DNA of 18,744 bases from Aphodosoma sp045126975 (GTDB lineage: Bacteria; Bacteroidota; Bacteroidia; Bacteroidales; Paludibacteraceae), in contig JBGVPL010000011.1 of assembly GCA_045126975.1 (NCBI GenBank), forward strand, positions 1-18,744. Direction: 5' to 3'. Below, one piece after another: positions 1-6,322 of this stretch; positions within the stretch are counted from its first letter, which is position 1, and every line of letters begins with the position of its first letter. The notes below the pieces were generated by a model, which was given only the letters and a program-made list of their open reading frames with translations, had not been told where the DNA came from and made no database searches. A program made the translations under genes and the position numbers.

Positions 1-1108
1 GCAAATGCGGTATATAATCCACTCCATCCCTATGCTCCGCCAACCTCAAATCATCCTCTGGCAATCCCTGCACAATAAGCAGTTTCGAATTCAGCGCGCC
101 ATATTGTCCCCCTGTTTTAGGGGGACGAGCTCGAAGAGCGGAGGGGGTTAACAACTTCCCTATATTCTCCCCCTCTTCCTTGCAGGCAACTTCAGCAGCC
201 TCACTATTGTCCCCCTGTCTTAGGGGGACGAGCGAAGCGGAGGGGGTTAAATTATGCATTGTGCATTTTTCGCTATTGCTCAAGACCGTTGGTTGTGCAT
301 TGTGCATTGAAGCAATCTCGGCTTCGAGATTGCTGCGGTGCGGCTCCGGTCCCGAAAGCACCGCCACCACATCATATCTCTCATCCAAATCCAATGCCTC
401 CGCATCGACCCTAACATCCTCCCATTCAATCTTTTCAGTCGAAAAACGCGACAACACACCAATAAATTTCGTATTCTTCAGCAGCGGATACTTATGCGAC
501 AAATCCCCCGACAAATTATCATCTCCCTCCACATCTGGCACCCAACACTCATCATAATGCCGTATAAACCAACGATGCAATCGCCACACGCCCCACTCCA
601 TCCATCGTAACCCTCGAGGCATCTTCACCATCAACTGGTGCGTTATATACACCGAATACGCATCCTTACACCACAACCCAAACCTATTATCCGACACCAC
701 CACATCAATCCCATATCGCTCCACAATCCGCTTCAACTCCCTATGCTCGCGCCATATATCACGCAAAAACCTCGGCAACTGACGCAACATCGCCCCCACT
801 TGCGACTCACTATCCGCATACTCCACCTTCAAACCCTTAAACTCAACCCATTCCAAATGCGGAAACTCACGTCGCAAAAACTTAAGCGGATACCCATCTG
901 CCGCAATCACCACCTCATGCCCCTCATCCAACAACCGCCTAATTAACGGCACACACCGCGTCGCATGCCCCAGCCCCCAATTCAACGGAGCCACCAACAC
1001 CCTATAAGAATGAAGAGTGAGGAGTGAGGAATGAGGAATGTTAACTAAACATTTTTCATTCCTAATTCCTAACTCCTCATTCCTAATTCCTAATTCCTCA
1101 TTCCTCAT
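1..1108 (-). CDS. Glycosyltransferase (PLNWGLGHATR type), 3' end outside window, with in-frame repeat insertions
   Basis: The minus-strand frame is open from an ATG at 1108 to the window edge (about 369 codons seen). The conserved start VLVAPLNWGLGHATRCVP, a later LSGPEPHR and LLIVQGLP match the two Rossmann halves of the family of predicted UDP-sugar glycosyltransferases annotated as Glyco_trans_1_3 / MJ1255-like; the acceptor is unknown. Residues 1-36 from the ATG are translated 7-bp repeats (RNEELGI occurs twice), and the family usually begins right at the VLVAP strand, so GTG at 1000 is an alternative start. No ATG lies between the two. The ATG directly follows the TAA of the radical SAM gene, so coupling is possible. 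Between LSGPEPHR and LLIVQGLP about 75 residues are repeat-derived (97-334) with no stop codon. Codons are strongly G-ending, unlike gyrB. It may be functional with a large loop, or decaying. Confidence 0.8.
   Translation of the reverse strand, partial: MRNEELGIRNEELGIRNEKCLVNIPHSSLLTLHSYRVLVAPLNWGLGHATRCVPLIRRLLDEGHEVVIAADGYPLKFLRREFPHLEWVEFKGLKVEYADSESQVGAMLRQLPRFLRDIWREHRELKRIVERYGIDVVVSDNRFGLWCKDAYSVYITHQLMVKMPRGLRWMEWGVWRLHRWFIRHYDECWVPDVEGDDNLSGDLSHKYPLLKNTKFIGVLSRFSTEKIEWEDVRVDAEALDLDERYDVVAVLSGPEPHRSNLEAEIASMHNAQPTVLSNSEKCTMHNLTPSASLVPLRQGDNSEAAEVACKEEGENIGKLLTPSALRARPPKTGGQYGALNSKLLIVQGLPEDDLRLAEHRDGVDYIPHL
97..151 (+). repeat. G-run hairpin element, copy 1 (inside glycosyltransferase)
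   Basis: It starts with CGCCATATTGTCC. GTCCCCCT and AGGGGGAC form an 8-bp stem around a 5-nt loop, followed by a small central stem (GCTC, loop GAA, GAGC) and a second G-run GGAGGGGGTTA. The single C-run could pair with either G-run, so two folds are possible. The gene reads it on the opposite strand as LLTPSALRARPPKTGG. Copies 2 and 3 lie at 204-252 and 15386-15440. Confidence 0.9.
204..252 (+). repeat. G-run hairpin element, copy 2 (inside glycosyltransferase)
   Basis: It has the same order of parts as copy 1: ATTGTCCCCCT, a short loop, AGGGGGACGA, a small central stem (GC, loop GAA, GC), then GGAGGGGGTTA. Its central stem is 4 nt shorter in total than in copy 1, so the two copies are translated partly in different frames; this one gives LTPSASLVPLRQGD. 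No stop results in either frame. Confidence 0.9.
252..306. repeat. Heptad array TTGTGCA inside glycosyltransferase
   Basis: Two pairs of 7-bp units (TTATGCA, TTGTGCA at 252-265 and TTGTGCA twice at 293-306) flank 27 bp of unrelated sequence. Translated on the minus strand they give the repeated MHN residues. The array directly abuts hairpin copy 2. Confidence 0.75.
311..334. repeat. Perfect inverted repeat in coding sequence
   Basis: AGCAATCTCG and CGAGATTGCT form a perfect 10-bp stem around a 4-nt loop. It encodes SNLEAEIA in the glycosyltransferase, directly after the conserved LSGPEPHR. It lies at the edge of the repeat-filled stretch and may be a further inserted palindrome, but only one copy is visible here. 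Confidence 0.7.
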
Positions 1109-1110
1109 TT
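1009..1110. repeat. Two facing heptad arrays (AGTGAGG-type / CATTCCT-type)
   Basis: The left array at 1009-1040 (AATGAAG, AGTGAGG twice, AATGAGG, AATG) and the right array at 1057-1110 (CATTCCT, AATTCCT, AACTCCT and further units) both keep an exact 7-bp period. They are in opposite orientation, so they can form a long imperfect hairpin. The right array contains the ATG at 1108 and touches the TAA of the radical SAM gene. Because 7 is not a multiple of 3, the translation repeats every 21 bp (7 residues). Confidence 0.9.
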
Positions 1111-1870
1111 ATTTCGTTACTTGCGTCTTAATTCCCAAAGCCTCAACCCTATCCGCAATCACCTGCAACTCATCACCCTCCACTTTATATAGCGTATCAT
1201 ACGGCGTCTTTCTATCCAACGAATAGAGCATCACCTCTTTCGGACGAATCACCTTCAACGCCTCAATCCAAGCCGCCACCTCTTCTTCAGTAGTATTATC
1301 CACCTTCACACCATTCACCTCACCACGCAAAAACAACGTCTGCACAATCACCTCTCCCTCAAATCTACGCATATCCTCAATCACCTTCGCCACCGAATAT
1401 CTGCCCTGAGGTTGATTAATAATCTTCACAGTCTCATCCTTCGCCGAGTCAAGTTTCTGAATATTATTATCCACCTTCGCCAACGCCGCACGCACCTCAT
1501 CCTTCCAAATCATCGTCGCATTACTCAACACCGAAATCTTCGCCTCAGGAAAATACTTATCCCTCAACGCCACAATATCGTCAATAATCGCTGGAAAATC
1601 CCTATGCGTCGTAGGCTCACCATTCCCAGCAAACGTAATCACATCAATACCCTCACCCTTTTCAGTGAGTTCAATCATCTTCTGTTCAACAGCCCTTTGC
1701 ACTTCATCGCGCGAAGGTTGATGACTATCAGCGCGGAAATTCAATCCGCATTCACAATAAATACAATCAAACGAACAAATCTTAGCAGTCTGATGCAAAA
1801 GATTCACACCCAACGAGCGTCCCAAACGACGACTCTTAATAGGTCCAATAATAATATCACTAAATAACAT
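1109..1870 (-). CDS. Radical SAM protein
   Basis: This 253-residue protein carries the radical SAM cluster motif CSFDCIYC (Cys32, Cys36, Cys39; C-x3-C-x2-C), which binds a [4Fe-4S] cluster and S-adenosylmethionine, and a GNGEPT motif at residues 82-87 in the usual second-strand position. The family resembles small COG0731-like radical SAM proteins; the substrate is unknown. No extra iron-sulfur or SPASM domain is seen, although Cys41 is close to the cluster. The ATG at 1870 is preceded by a heptad array and a TAACTTTG box at 1942-1949. Its TAA is immediately followed by the ATG of the glycosyltransferase, suggesting one transcript. Family membership is clear, the specific function is not. Confidence 0.88.
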   Translation of the reverse strand: MLFSDIIIGPIKSRRLGRSLGVNLLHQTAKICSFDCIYCECGLNFRADSHQPSRDEVQRAVEQKMIELTEKGEGIDVITFAGNGEPTTHRDFPAIIDDIVALRDKYFPEAKISVLSNATMIWKDEVRAALAKVDNNIQKLDSAKDETVKIINQPQGRYSVAKVIEDMRRFEGEVIVQTLFLRGEVNGVKVDNTTEEEVAAWIEALKVIRPKEVMLYSLDRKTPYDTLYKVEGDELQVIADRVEALGIKTQVTK

Positions 1871-1873
1871 ATT

Positions 1874-1922
1874 TTTAAAATTTAGAGTTTAAAGTTTAGA
1901 TTTTAAAATTTAGAGTTTAGAA
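1874..1922. repeat. Heptad array TTTAGAG-type upstream of radical SAM gene
   Basis: Seven consecutive 7-bp units read TTTAAAA, TTTAGAG, TTTAAAG, TTTAGAT, TTTAAAA, TTTAGAG, TTTAGAA. The array fills the 5' leader between the promoter box and the start codon, so it would be transcribed. Confidence 0.9.
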
Positions 1923-1941
1923 GTAACCCTCAACATTTTTG

Positions 1942-1949
1942 CAAAGTTA
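1942..1949 (-). promoter_or_regulatory. Candidate -7 box for radical SAM gene
   Basis: The minus strand reads TAACTTTG, an exact match to the Bacteroides -7 consensus TAnnTTTG. No TTTG lies at the expected 19-21 bp upstream, so only half of the promoter is supported. Confidence 0.5.
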
Positions 1950-2029
1950 CAAATAAAACTTGAATATATAAAATCCAAAACAACAAAAATAAATCACCAC
2001 TATAACACCCATATTCCATAAAAAATTCG

Positions 2030-2037
2030 TACCTTTG
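2030..2037 (+). promoter_or_regulatory. Candidate -7 box for tsaE
   Basis: TACCTTTG matches TAnnTTTG and lies about 60 bp before the tsaE start. No clear -33 element is visible. It is divergent from the box at 1942-1949. Confidence 0.5.
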
Positions 2038-2061
2038 CAGAACAAACATTTAATAAAGAAA

Positions 2062-2096
2062 TTATTAATTTTTCATTATTAATTCTTAATTATAAT
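2062..2096. repeat. Heptad array TTATTAA-type before tsaE start
   Basis: Five units with a 7-bp period (TTATTAA, TTTTTCA, TTATTAA, TTCTTAA, TTATAAT) end one base before the GTG start codon of tsaE. It is AT-only apart from one base, so chance periodicity is more likely here than elsewhere. Confidence 0.65.
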
Positions 2097-2097
2097 C

Positions 2098-2508
2098 GTG
2101 GAACTAACATACACACTAAATCAAATCGAAGAGACTGCCCGTGCGGTGGTTGAAGCAATGCAAGGTAAGCAACTATTCGCCTTTTACGGACAAATGGGCG
2201 CGGGCAAAACAACCCTCATCAAAGCCATCTGCCAAGAACTCGGCGTCACCGAAGAGGTCAACAGCCCAACATTCGCCATCATAAATGAATACGAAGGCAC
2301 TAAAGGCGTAATCTACCACTTCGACTTCTATCGCATCAACCGTCCTGAAGAAGCCCTCGACTTCGGGCTCTACGACTACTTCGACTCTGGCAACCCATGC
2401 CTCATGGAGTGGCCCGAATGCATCGAGCCACTACTCCCCGACGACACTATCAAAATAGAAATATCTGTAATCGACAACAATACCCGACAAATAAAAATGG
2501 ACGACTAA
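2098..2508 (+). CDS. tsaE: TsaE, ATPase of t6A tRNA modification
   Basis: TsaE is the small ATPase that works with TsaB, TsaD and TsaC to make N6-threonylcarbamoyladenosine at position 37 of ANN-decoding tRNAs. The 136-residue protein has a Walker A GQMGAGKTT (31-39), the family motif SPTF (56-59), HFDFYR (74-79) and a MEWPE motif near the C terminus, and its length is normal. The start is GTG at 2098, directly after a heptad array; no in-frame ATG fits better. Codons are mainly C-ending. The last four codons form the left arm of a terminator hairpin. The other t6A genes are not in the window, but TcdA, which acts on t6A, is at 9982-10704. Confidence 0.95.
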   Translation: MELTYTLNQIEETARAVVEAMQGKQLFAFYGQMGAGKTTLIKAICQELGVTEEVNSPTFAIINEYEGTKGVIYHFDFYRINRPEEALDFGLYDYFDSGNPCLMEWPECIEPLLPDDTIKIEISVIDNNTRQIKMDD

Positions 2509-2530
2509 TCAATAGTCGTCCATTTATTTT
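2495..2530. terminator. Bidirectional intrinsic terminator between tsaE and lipoprotein gene
   Basis: AAATGGACGACTA (2495-2507) pairs perfectly with 2513-2525 across a 5-nt loop, and TTTATTTT follows. The other strand has TTTTTATTTG after the stem, so both convergent transcripts can end here. The left arm includes the last tsaE codons. Confidence 0.85.
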
Positions 2531-2543
2531 TATACATAAAATA

Positions 2544-3158
2544 TCATTCTGCAGAAGATAAATTATCAATCAACAATTCCCCTTTATAATAATAGTATCC
2601 TTCTGTGCCATCTTCAAATACGACATAAATAATAAACTCCAATTCATTAGGTTTATCAGTCTTTTTGATTTCCACACCACCAGCAACTATGTAGTCAGTA
2701 CCAACAAATTCATCATCAACCATATGGCGCAAATATGTACCAATAGGAACTTCAGAAAACTCAAATCCGGCAACAATTGCACCATCCTTAATTTCATCAC
2801 CGATTTTATAGATACCCTCTGCAGGTAAAATATTTTCAGCTGTTGCAGAACACAATTCTAATGCTAAAACATCACCTGAACCAAAAGGCGAACCTTGAAC
2901 AACTTCACACTCTTCTGTTGCAAACATCAACAAGAAACTATGTGTCACAGCTTCAGAATAGTTCATATCAACACCTGTAGCATACTGAGAATTCAAAGCT
3001 TGCAAATAAACAGTACCATCTGGGAGAACAATAGAATCATCTTTTGGTTGTTCTGTTTGTTCTTTATTAGTATCATCATCTGGTTTAGGTTCGCAAGATA
3101 CTAAAACCAAAGAACCGAACAATAAAGTTACGAACAGATAAAAAATTGTTTTTTTCAT
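2544..3158 (-). CDS. Lipoprotein with one copy of a YYYKG-ending domain
   Basis: The 204-residue protein has a signal peptide with the lipobox LVSC (Cys22), followed by an acidic stretch EPKPDDD that fits the Bacteroidota lipoprotein surface-export signal. The mature part is one beta-rich domain ending in YYYYKGELL. It aligns by eye with the first domain of the neighbouring 388-residue lipoprotein: NILPAEGIYKIGD against NNFPAGEYAFAED, and GYYYYKGEL against TYYYKGKL. The two genes are 32 bp apart in the same direction and probably share the promoter at 4396-4427. I do not recognise a named family; no catalytic motif is visible. A surface-exposed role is inference. Confidence 0.85.
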   Translation of the reverse strand: MKKTIFYLFVTLLFGSLVLVSCEPKPDDDTNKEQTEQPKDDSIVLPDGTVYLQALNSQYATGVDMNYSEAVTHSFLLMFATEECEVVQGSPFGSGDVLALELCSATAENILPAEGIYKIGDEIKDGAIVAGFEFSEVPIGTYLRHMVDDEFVGTDYIVAGGVEIKKTDKPNELEFIIYVVFEDGTEGYYYYKGELLIDNLSSAE

Positions 3159-3190
3159 AGTAAAAAAAATTAAAAGATTAATAGATTTTG

Positions 3191-4357
3191 TTATTTATGT
3201 GCACGATTTTTTAGAGTTCCAAAATATGCCATATCTTCAACCGAAGCCTTAACAAGTTTAATCATTTTACGAGGTTGATTTTCTTTCGATAGAGCAGGCG
3301 CATAATCATATCCAGCCGATTTGTCAGCAACAACGACATCACCCTTATATTCACCCTTGATTTTTGAACCATAGTGAGAAACTACATCAAATTGAATACC
3401 ATCTTCAGCCACAACCACTTTACCAGAAGCTATGTAATATGCAATAGTATAAGAGTCGCCTTCAAATCCAGTACCAAGGAATGAAGCATAATCATAATAA
3501 TAGTCGCCACCTGGACTTGGACATACAGTCCACTCTTTATAACCGGCTTCTACTGTATATGTACCATAAATATCTTCACCAGAATTCAATGGAGCTGAAA
3601 GATTGAATGTACCATTCCAATCTGTTCCCGCTAATAATAAATCAACAAAATCAATACCATCACCATAATAATCACCCCAATTATTCATCTCACAATAATC
3701 AAATGTTGCAGTATATTCGCCAGCTGTTGTTGGCTCATAATCCCAAGACAACTCTTCTTCATCTCCGCCACCATTTCCACCCGGATTGTCATAATCTTCA
3801 AAAGCTAATTTACCTTTATAATAATAAGTCGATTTTGAACCATCGGCAAAAGTAGCATCAACAAAGAGCTCTGCCTCCTCTGGAGTGCCGCTAATTTTAA
3901 CAGAACCAGAAAGCATATATTTAGTAGCAACTAAATCATCATCTTCGATAACATAAGCAAAACTTCCTTGCGGAATAAGATAAATTCCCTCTTCATAGCC
4001 CATATCAGCACCAAAATCCCACTCCCAGCCTGCCCAAGCATAACCATCTGTAGGATCTTCAGCAAAAGCATACTCACCAGCAGGGAAATTATTATTAACG
4101 ATAGCAGGGAAAATTTCAATATAAACAAATTCACCTGTACCCATTGGATTACCTTCTGCATCTATAACAATATCTTCTGTAATAAATGAACACCAATAAT
4201 CATTAGAAACGCCTGATACAAATTCTGAACTATAATAAGCTTCTACCAAATCGGTTAATTGTGTAGCTGTTTCATATTTATTTTCAGGTTTTTCACAGCT
4301 AACAAACAACATTGCTGAACAAACAAGCAATGTAAAGAAATAATAAATTTTCTTCAT
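3191..4357 (-). CDS. Lipoprotein with two related beta-rich domains
   Basis: The 388-residue protein has a signal peptide with the lipobox FVSC (Cys21) and EKPE after the cysteine, consistent with export to the cell surface in Bacteroidota. The first domain (about residues 30-190) ends in TYYYKGKLAF. A flexible linker, NPGGNGGGDEEE, leads to a second domain of about 170 residues with similar openings (TATFDYCEMNNW against VEAYYSSEF) and a KGEYKGD ending, so the gene looks like an internal duplication. The smaller downstream lipoprotein has a single such domain. Both domains are rich in Tyr, Trp, Asp and Gly, as in many carbohydrate- or ligand-binding beta proteins, but no function can be assigned. 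Confidence 0.87.
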   Translation of the reverse strand: MKKIYYFFTLLVCSAMLFVSCEKPENKYETATQLTDLVEAYYSSEFVSGVSNDYWCSFITEDIVIDAEGNPMGTGEFVYIEIFPAIVNNNFPAGEYAFAEDPTDGYAWAGWEWDFGADMGYEEGIYLIPQGSFAYVIEDDDLVATKYMLSGSVKISGTPEEAELFVDATFADGSKSTYYYKGKLAFEDYDNPGGNGGGDEEELSWDYEPTTAGEYTATFDYCEMNNWGDYYGDGIDFVDLLLAGTDWNGTFNLSAPLNSGEDIYGTYTVEAGYKEWTVCPSPGGDYYYDYASFLGTGFEGDSYTIAYYIASGKVVVAEDGIQFDVVSHYGSKIKGEYKGDVVVADKSAGYDYAPALSKENQPRKMIKLVKASVEDMAYFGTLKNRAHK

Positions 4358-4395
4358 AGTAAATAAATTTTAGTTTATATTTTATTTTGCGACCA

Positions 4396-4427
4396 CAAAG
4401 ATATATATTTTTTGCCATATAATCAAA
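4396..4427 (-). promoter_or_regulatory. Promoter of the lipoprotein pair
   Basis: On the minus strand TTTG (4427-4424) is followed by exactly 20 bp and then TATCTTTG (4403-4396), a full match to the Bacteroides -33/-7 pattern. Transcription would start near 4389, giving a leader of about 32 nt. Confidence 0.85.
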
Positions 4428-4458
4428 AAAAAACAATATAAAATCAATCCAAAACGAA

Positions 4459-4496
4459 AAAAAACTCTGTAATGCCACAACATTACAGAGTTTTTT
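4459..4496 (-). terminator. Intrinsic terminator of the 4518-6071 transporter gene
   Basis: A perfect 16-bp stem (4459-4474 with 4481-4496) surrounds a 6-nt loop. On the minus strand the GC part CTCTGTAATG is followed by a run of T. It separates the transporter transcript from the lipoprotein promoter. Confidence 0.9.
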
Positions 4497-4517
4497 GTTA
4501 ATTATGCTATAAATTTA

Positions 4518-6071
4518 TTATTTAGTAACACGTTCGAGCCATTTAACCATACCGAGCATTACACCCATAGAGAGGAAGCAAACACCCAAGAATACAGTCC
4601 AGCATTGCCAGATTGGCCATGCGTTGTACATAATAGGGCCGAGGAACAAGAAGAGGTTACCAATTGCTGTAGCAGACAACCACAAACCTTGACAAAGGCC
4701 AAGAAGATGTTTTGGAGCTACTTTTGATACGAATGACAAACCAAGTGGAGAGATAAACAACTCTGCAACAGTCAAGAAGAAATAAACTACAATCAATACC
4801 CAAACGCCTGAAATTTCACCTGGATTAGCACGGAATTCTGTAGCTGAAGGATATTTCATTACATAAGAATAAATAGCCAAGAACAAGAAGGCCAAACCAG
4901 CAATACCCATACCAATAGCAATCTTACGAGGAGTAGAAATTTCAACACCACGTTTTGCAAGCAAACCAAAGAACCAAACAATAACAGGAGTAAGCACAAT
5001 CACAAAGAAAGGATTAAGAGCTTGGAATATCTCAGGAGCGATAAGAGATGTATCCACAAAGTCACGAGCAAAAAATGAAAGTGACATACCATTTTGGTGG
5101 AATGAGAACCAGAAGAAAATTACGATACCAAGCACAGCAAACAAAGCATAAAGACGTTGTTTGATTTCTGCAGCCATAGCAGCTTTTTCTTCAGCTGTAT
5201 ATTCAACACCCTCAACAGCCTCTTTTTTAGCTGGAGTAGGGAATATTTTTTGATTTGCAAAGAAAATAGTCAAAGAAATAATCATCGCAGCAACGGAAGC
5301 AAAGAATGAATAGTGAACACCTGTGTTGAATACATTAAGATAATTTTGAGCAAAAGCAGTCAAATCAGCTGGAACTTCACCATTGATAACAACTTTAGAA
5401 ACTAAAGATTGGAAGTTTGCTAATGCATCAGGAGCCATTGCAGCTGCACTTGCAATATATTCATGACAAAGAGCTGGAAGTTGAGCATTGTAGAACATAC
5501 CATTAGTTTCCAACCACCATTCACGAAGAAGTGGAGCAACGAATGGAGCAACAACACCACCAACATTGATAAATACGTAGAAAATTTGGAAACCAGAGTC
5601 ACGTTTATCTTTTGCAATACGAAGAGCCTCTTCACCTTTTTTAGCTTCTTCAGCCTCAAAATTATCATACATTTGACCTACGATAGCTTGAAGGTTGCCT
5701 TTGAACAAACCATTACCAAACGCAATAAGGAAAAGTGCAAAACAAGTGAGAGCAAGAAGCCACATGCTATTTTGTGGAGTTGCAAGAATAGGAATTGCAA
5801 GAATAACATAACCTGCAGCCATAATCACAAGACCTGTTTTGATAGTACCTTTGTAGTTTTGTGTGCGGTCAGCAATAATACCACCTACCAATGCGAGTAC
5901 ATAAATACCTGCATAAAAAATAGAATAAATAATACCTGCTGTACCTTCGGCAAGACCGAATTTTGAGCAAAGGAATAATGCCAATACGGCGTTCATGATG
6001 TAGTAGCCAAAACGCTCACCCATATTAGAGAGAGCTGCAGCCAATAATCCTTTTGGATGACCTTTAAACAT
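4518..6071 (-). CDS. POT/PTR2 family peptide transporter
   Basis: This is a multi-pass inner-membrane transporter of the proton-dependent oligopeptide family (517 residues, usual length). It shows MFKGHPKG at the N terminus, NMGERFGYY (16-24) in the first helix, FFWFSFHQNG in the central helix and ELFISPLGLSFVSKVAP in a late helix. The family hallmark is ExxER; here the first Glu is Asn (N16) while E19 and R20 are kept, exactly as in the neighbouring paralogue. The likely role is uptake of di- and tripeptides. It has its own promoter (6151-6182) and terminator (4459-4496). Codon use is that of a well expressed gene. Confidence 0.93.
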   Translation of the reverse strand: MFKGHPKGLLAAALSNMGERFGYYIMNAVLALFLCSKFGLAEGTAGIIYSIFYAGIYVLALVGGIIADRTQNYKGTIKTGLVIMAAGYVILAIPILATPQNSMWLLALTCFALFLIAFGNGLFKGNLQAIVGQMYDNFEAEEAKKGEEALRIAKDKRDSGFQIFYVFINVGGVVAPFVAPLLREWWLETNGMFYNAQLPALCHEYIASAAAMAPDALANFQSLVSKVVINGEVPADLTAFAQNYLNVFNTGVHYSFFASVAAMIISLTIFFANQKIFPTPAKKEAVEGVEYTAEEKAAMAAEIKQRLYALFAVLGIVIFFWFSFHQNGMSLSFFARDFVDTSLIAPEIFQALNPFFVIVLTPVIVWFFGLLAKRGVEISTPRKIAIGMGIAGLAFLFLAIYSYVMKYPSATEFRANPGEISGVWVLIVVYFFLTVAELFISPLGLSFVSKVAPKHLLGLCQGLWLSATAIGNLFLFLGPIMYNAWPIWQCWTVFLGVCFLSMGVMLGMVKWLERVTK

Positions 6072-6150
6072 AAAAAATTAAGTTTTAGTTAGTTATTGAT
6101 ATTAGAATTAATTGATTTTCAACAATTATCCACGCACTAAAAATGCAGTG

Positions 6151-6182
6151 CAAAGTTACAAAAAAATATCCAAACTACCAAA
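6151..6182 (-). promoter_or_regulatory. Promoter of the 4518-6071 transporter gene
   Basis: On the minus strand TTTG (6182-6179) is followed by exactly 20 bp and TAACTTTG (6158-6151). The leader of about 70 nt begins with a small hairpin (GCACT at 6134-6138, AGTGC at 6147-6151). Confidence 0.85.
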
Positions 6183-6190
6183 TATCAGTT

Positions 6191-6311
6191 TTTTAGACTT
6201 TGAGACACAAAATATGAGACACGAGATATGAGATATGAGATATAAACTTAGACATAAAATAAGTCGTAAGTAGCGACCTCCGTCTTACGACTTACGACTT
6301 ATTACTTATAA
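6191..6311. repeat. Long heptad array between the two transporter genes
   Basis: About sixteen 7-bp units are visible: TTTTAGA, CTTTGAG, ACACAAA, ATATGAG (three copies), ACACGAG, ATATAAA, AAGTCGT, AAGTAGC, then CTTACGA twice, CTTATTA and CTTATAA. AAGTCGTAAG (6261-6270) is complementary to CTTACGACTT (6284-6293), giving a 10-bp hairpin downstream of the 6323-7987 gene that could act as its terminator, although the T-run is poor. Confidence 0.88.
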
Positions 6312-6322
6312 TCTATCAAACA

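Noticed and set aside
180..557. Open frame of 125 codons on the plus strand
   Set aside because: It is antisense to the conserved glycosyltransferase frame and is open because the hairpin repeats and G-ending codons lack stops on that strand; it matches no family.
1..1108. Glycosyltransferase called as a pseudogene
   Set aside because: No stop or frameshift is visible in 369 codons despite several insertions, and the conserved blocks before and after are in the same frame; the 3' end is not visible, so decay remains possible but unproven.
1412..1867. Open frame of 151 codons on the plus strand
   Set aside because: Antisense to the radical SAM gene; composition (Arg, His, Ile, Asn rich) is typical of a reverse reading.
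6126..6134. TTATCCACG, one mismatch from a DnaA box
   Set aside because: Single site in the leader of a transporter gene, with no cluster and no dnaA; not enough for an origin of replication even though gyrB and dnaN are in the window.
6191..6311. CRISPR-like repeat array
   Set aside because: Units are 7 bp, contiguous and without spacers, and there are no cas genes.
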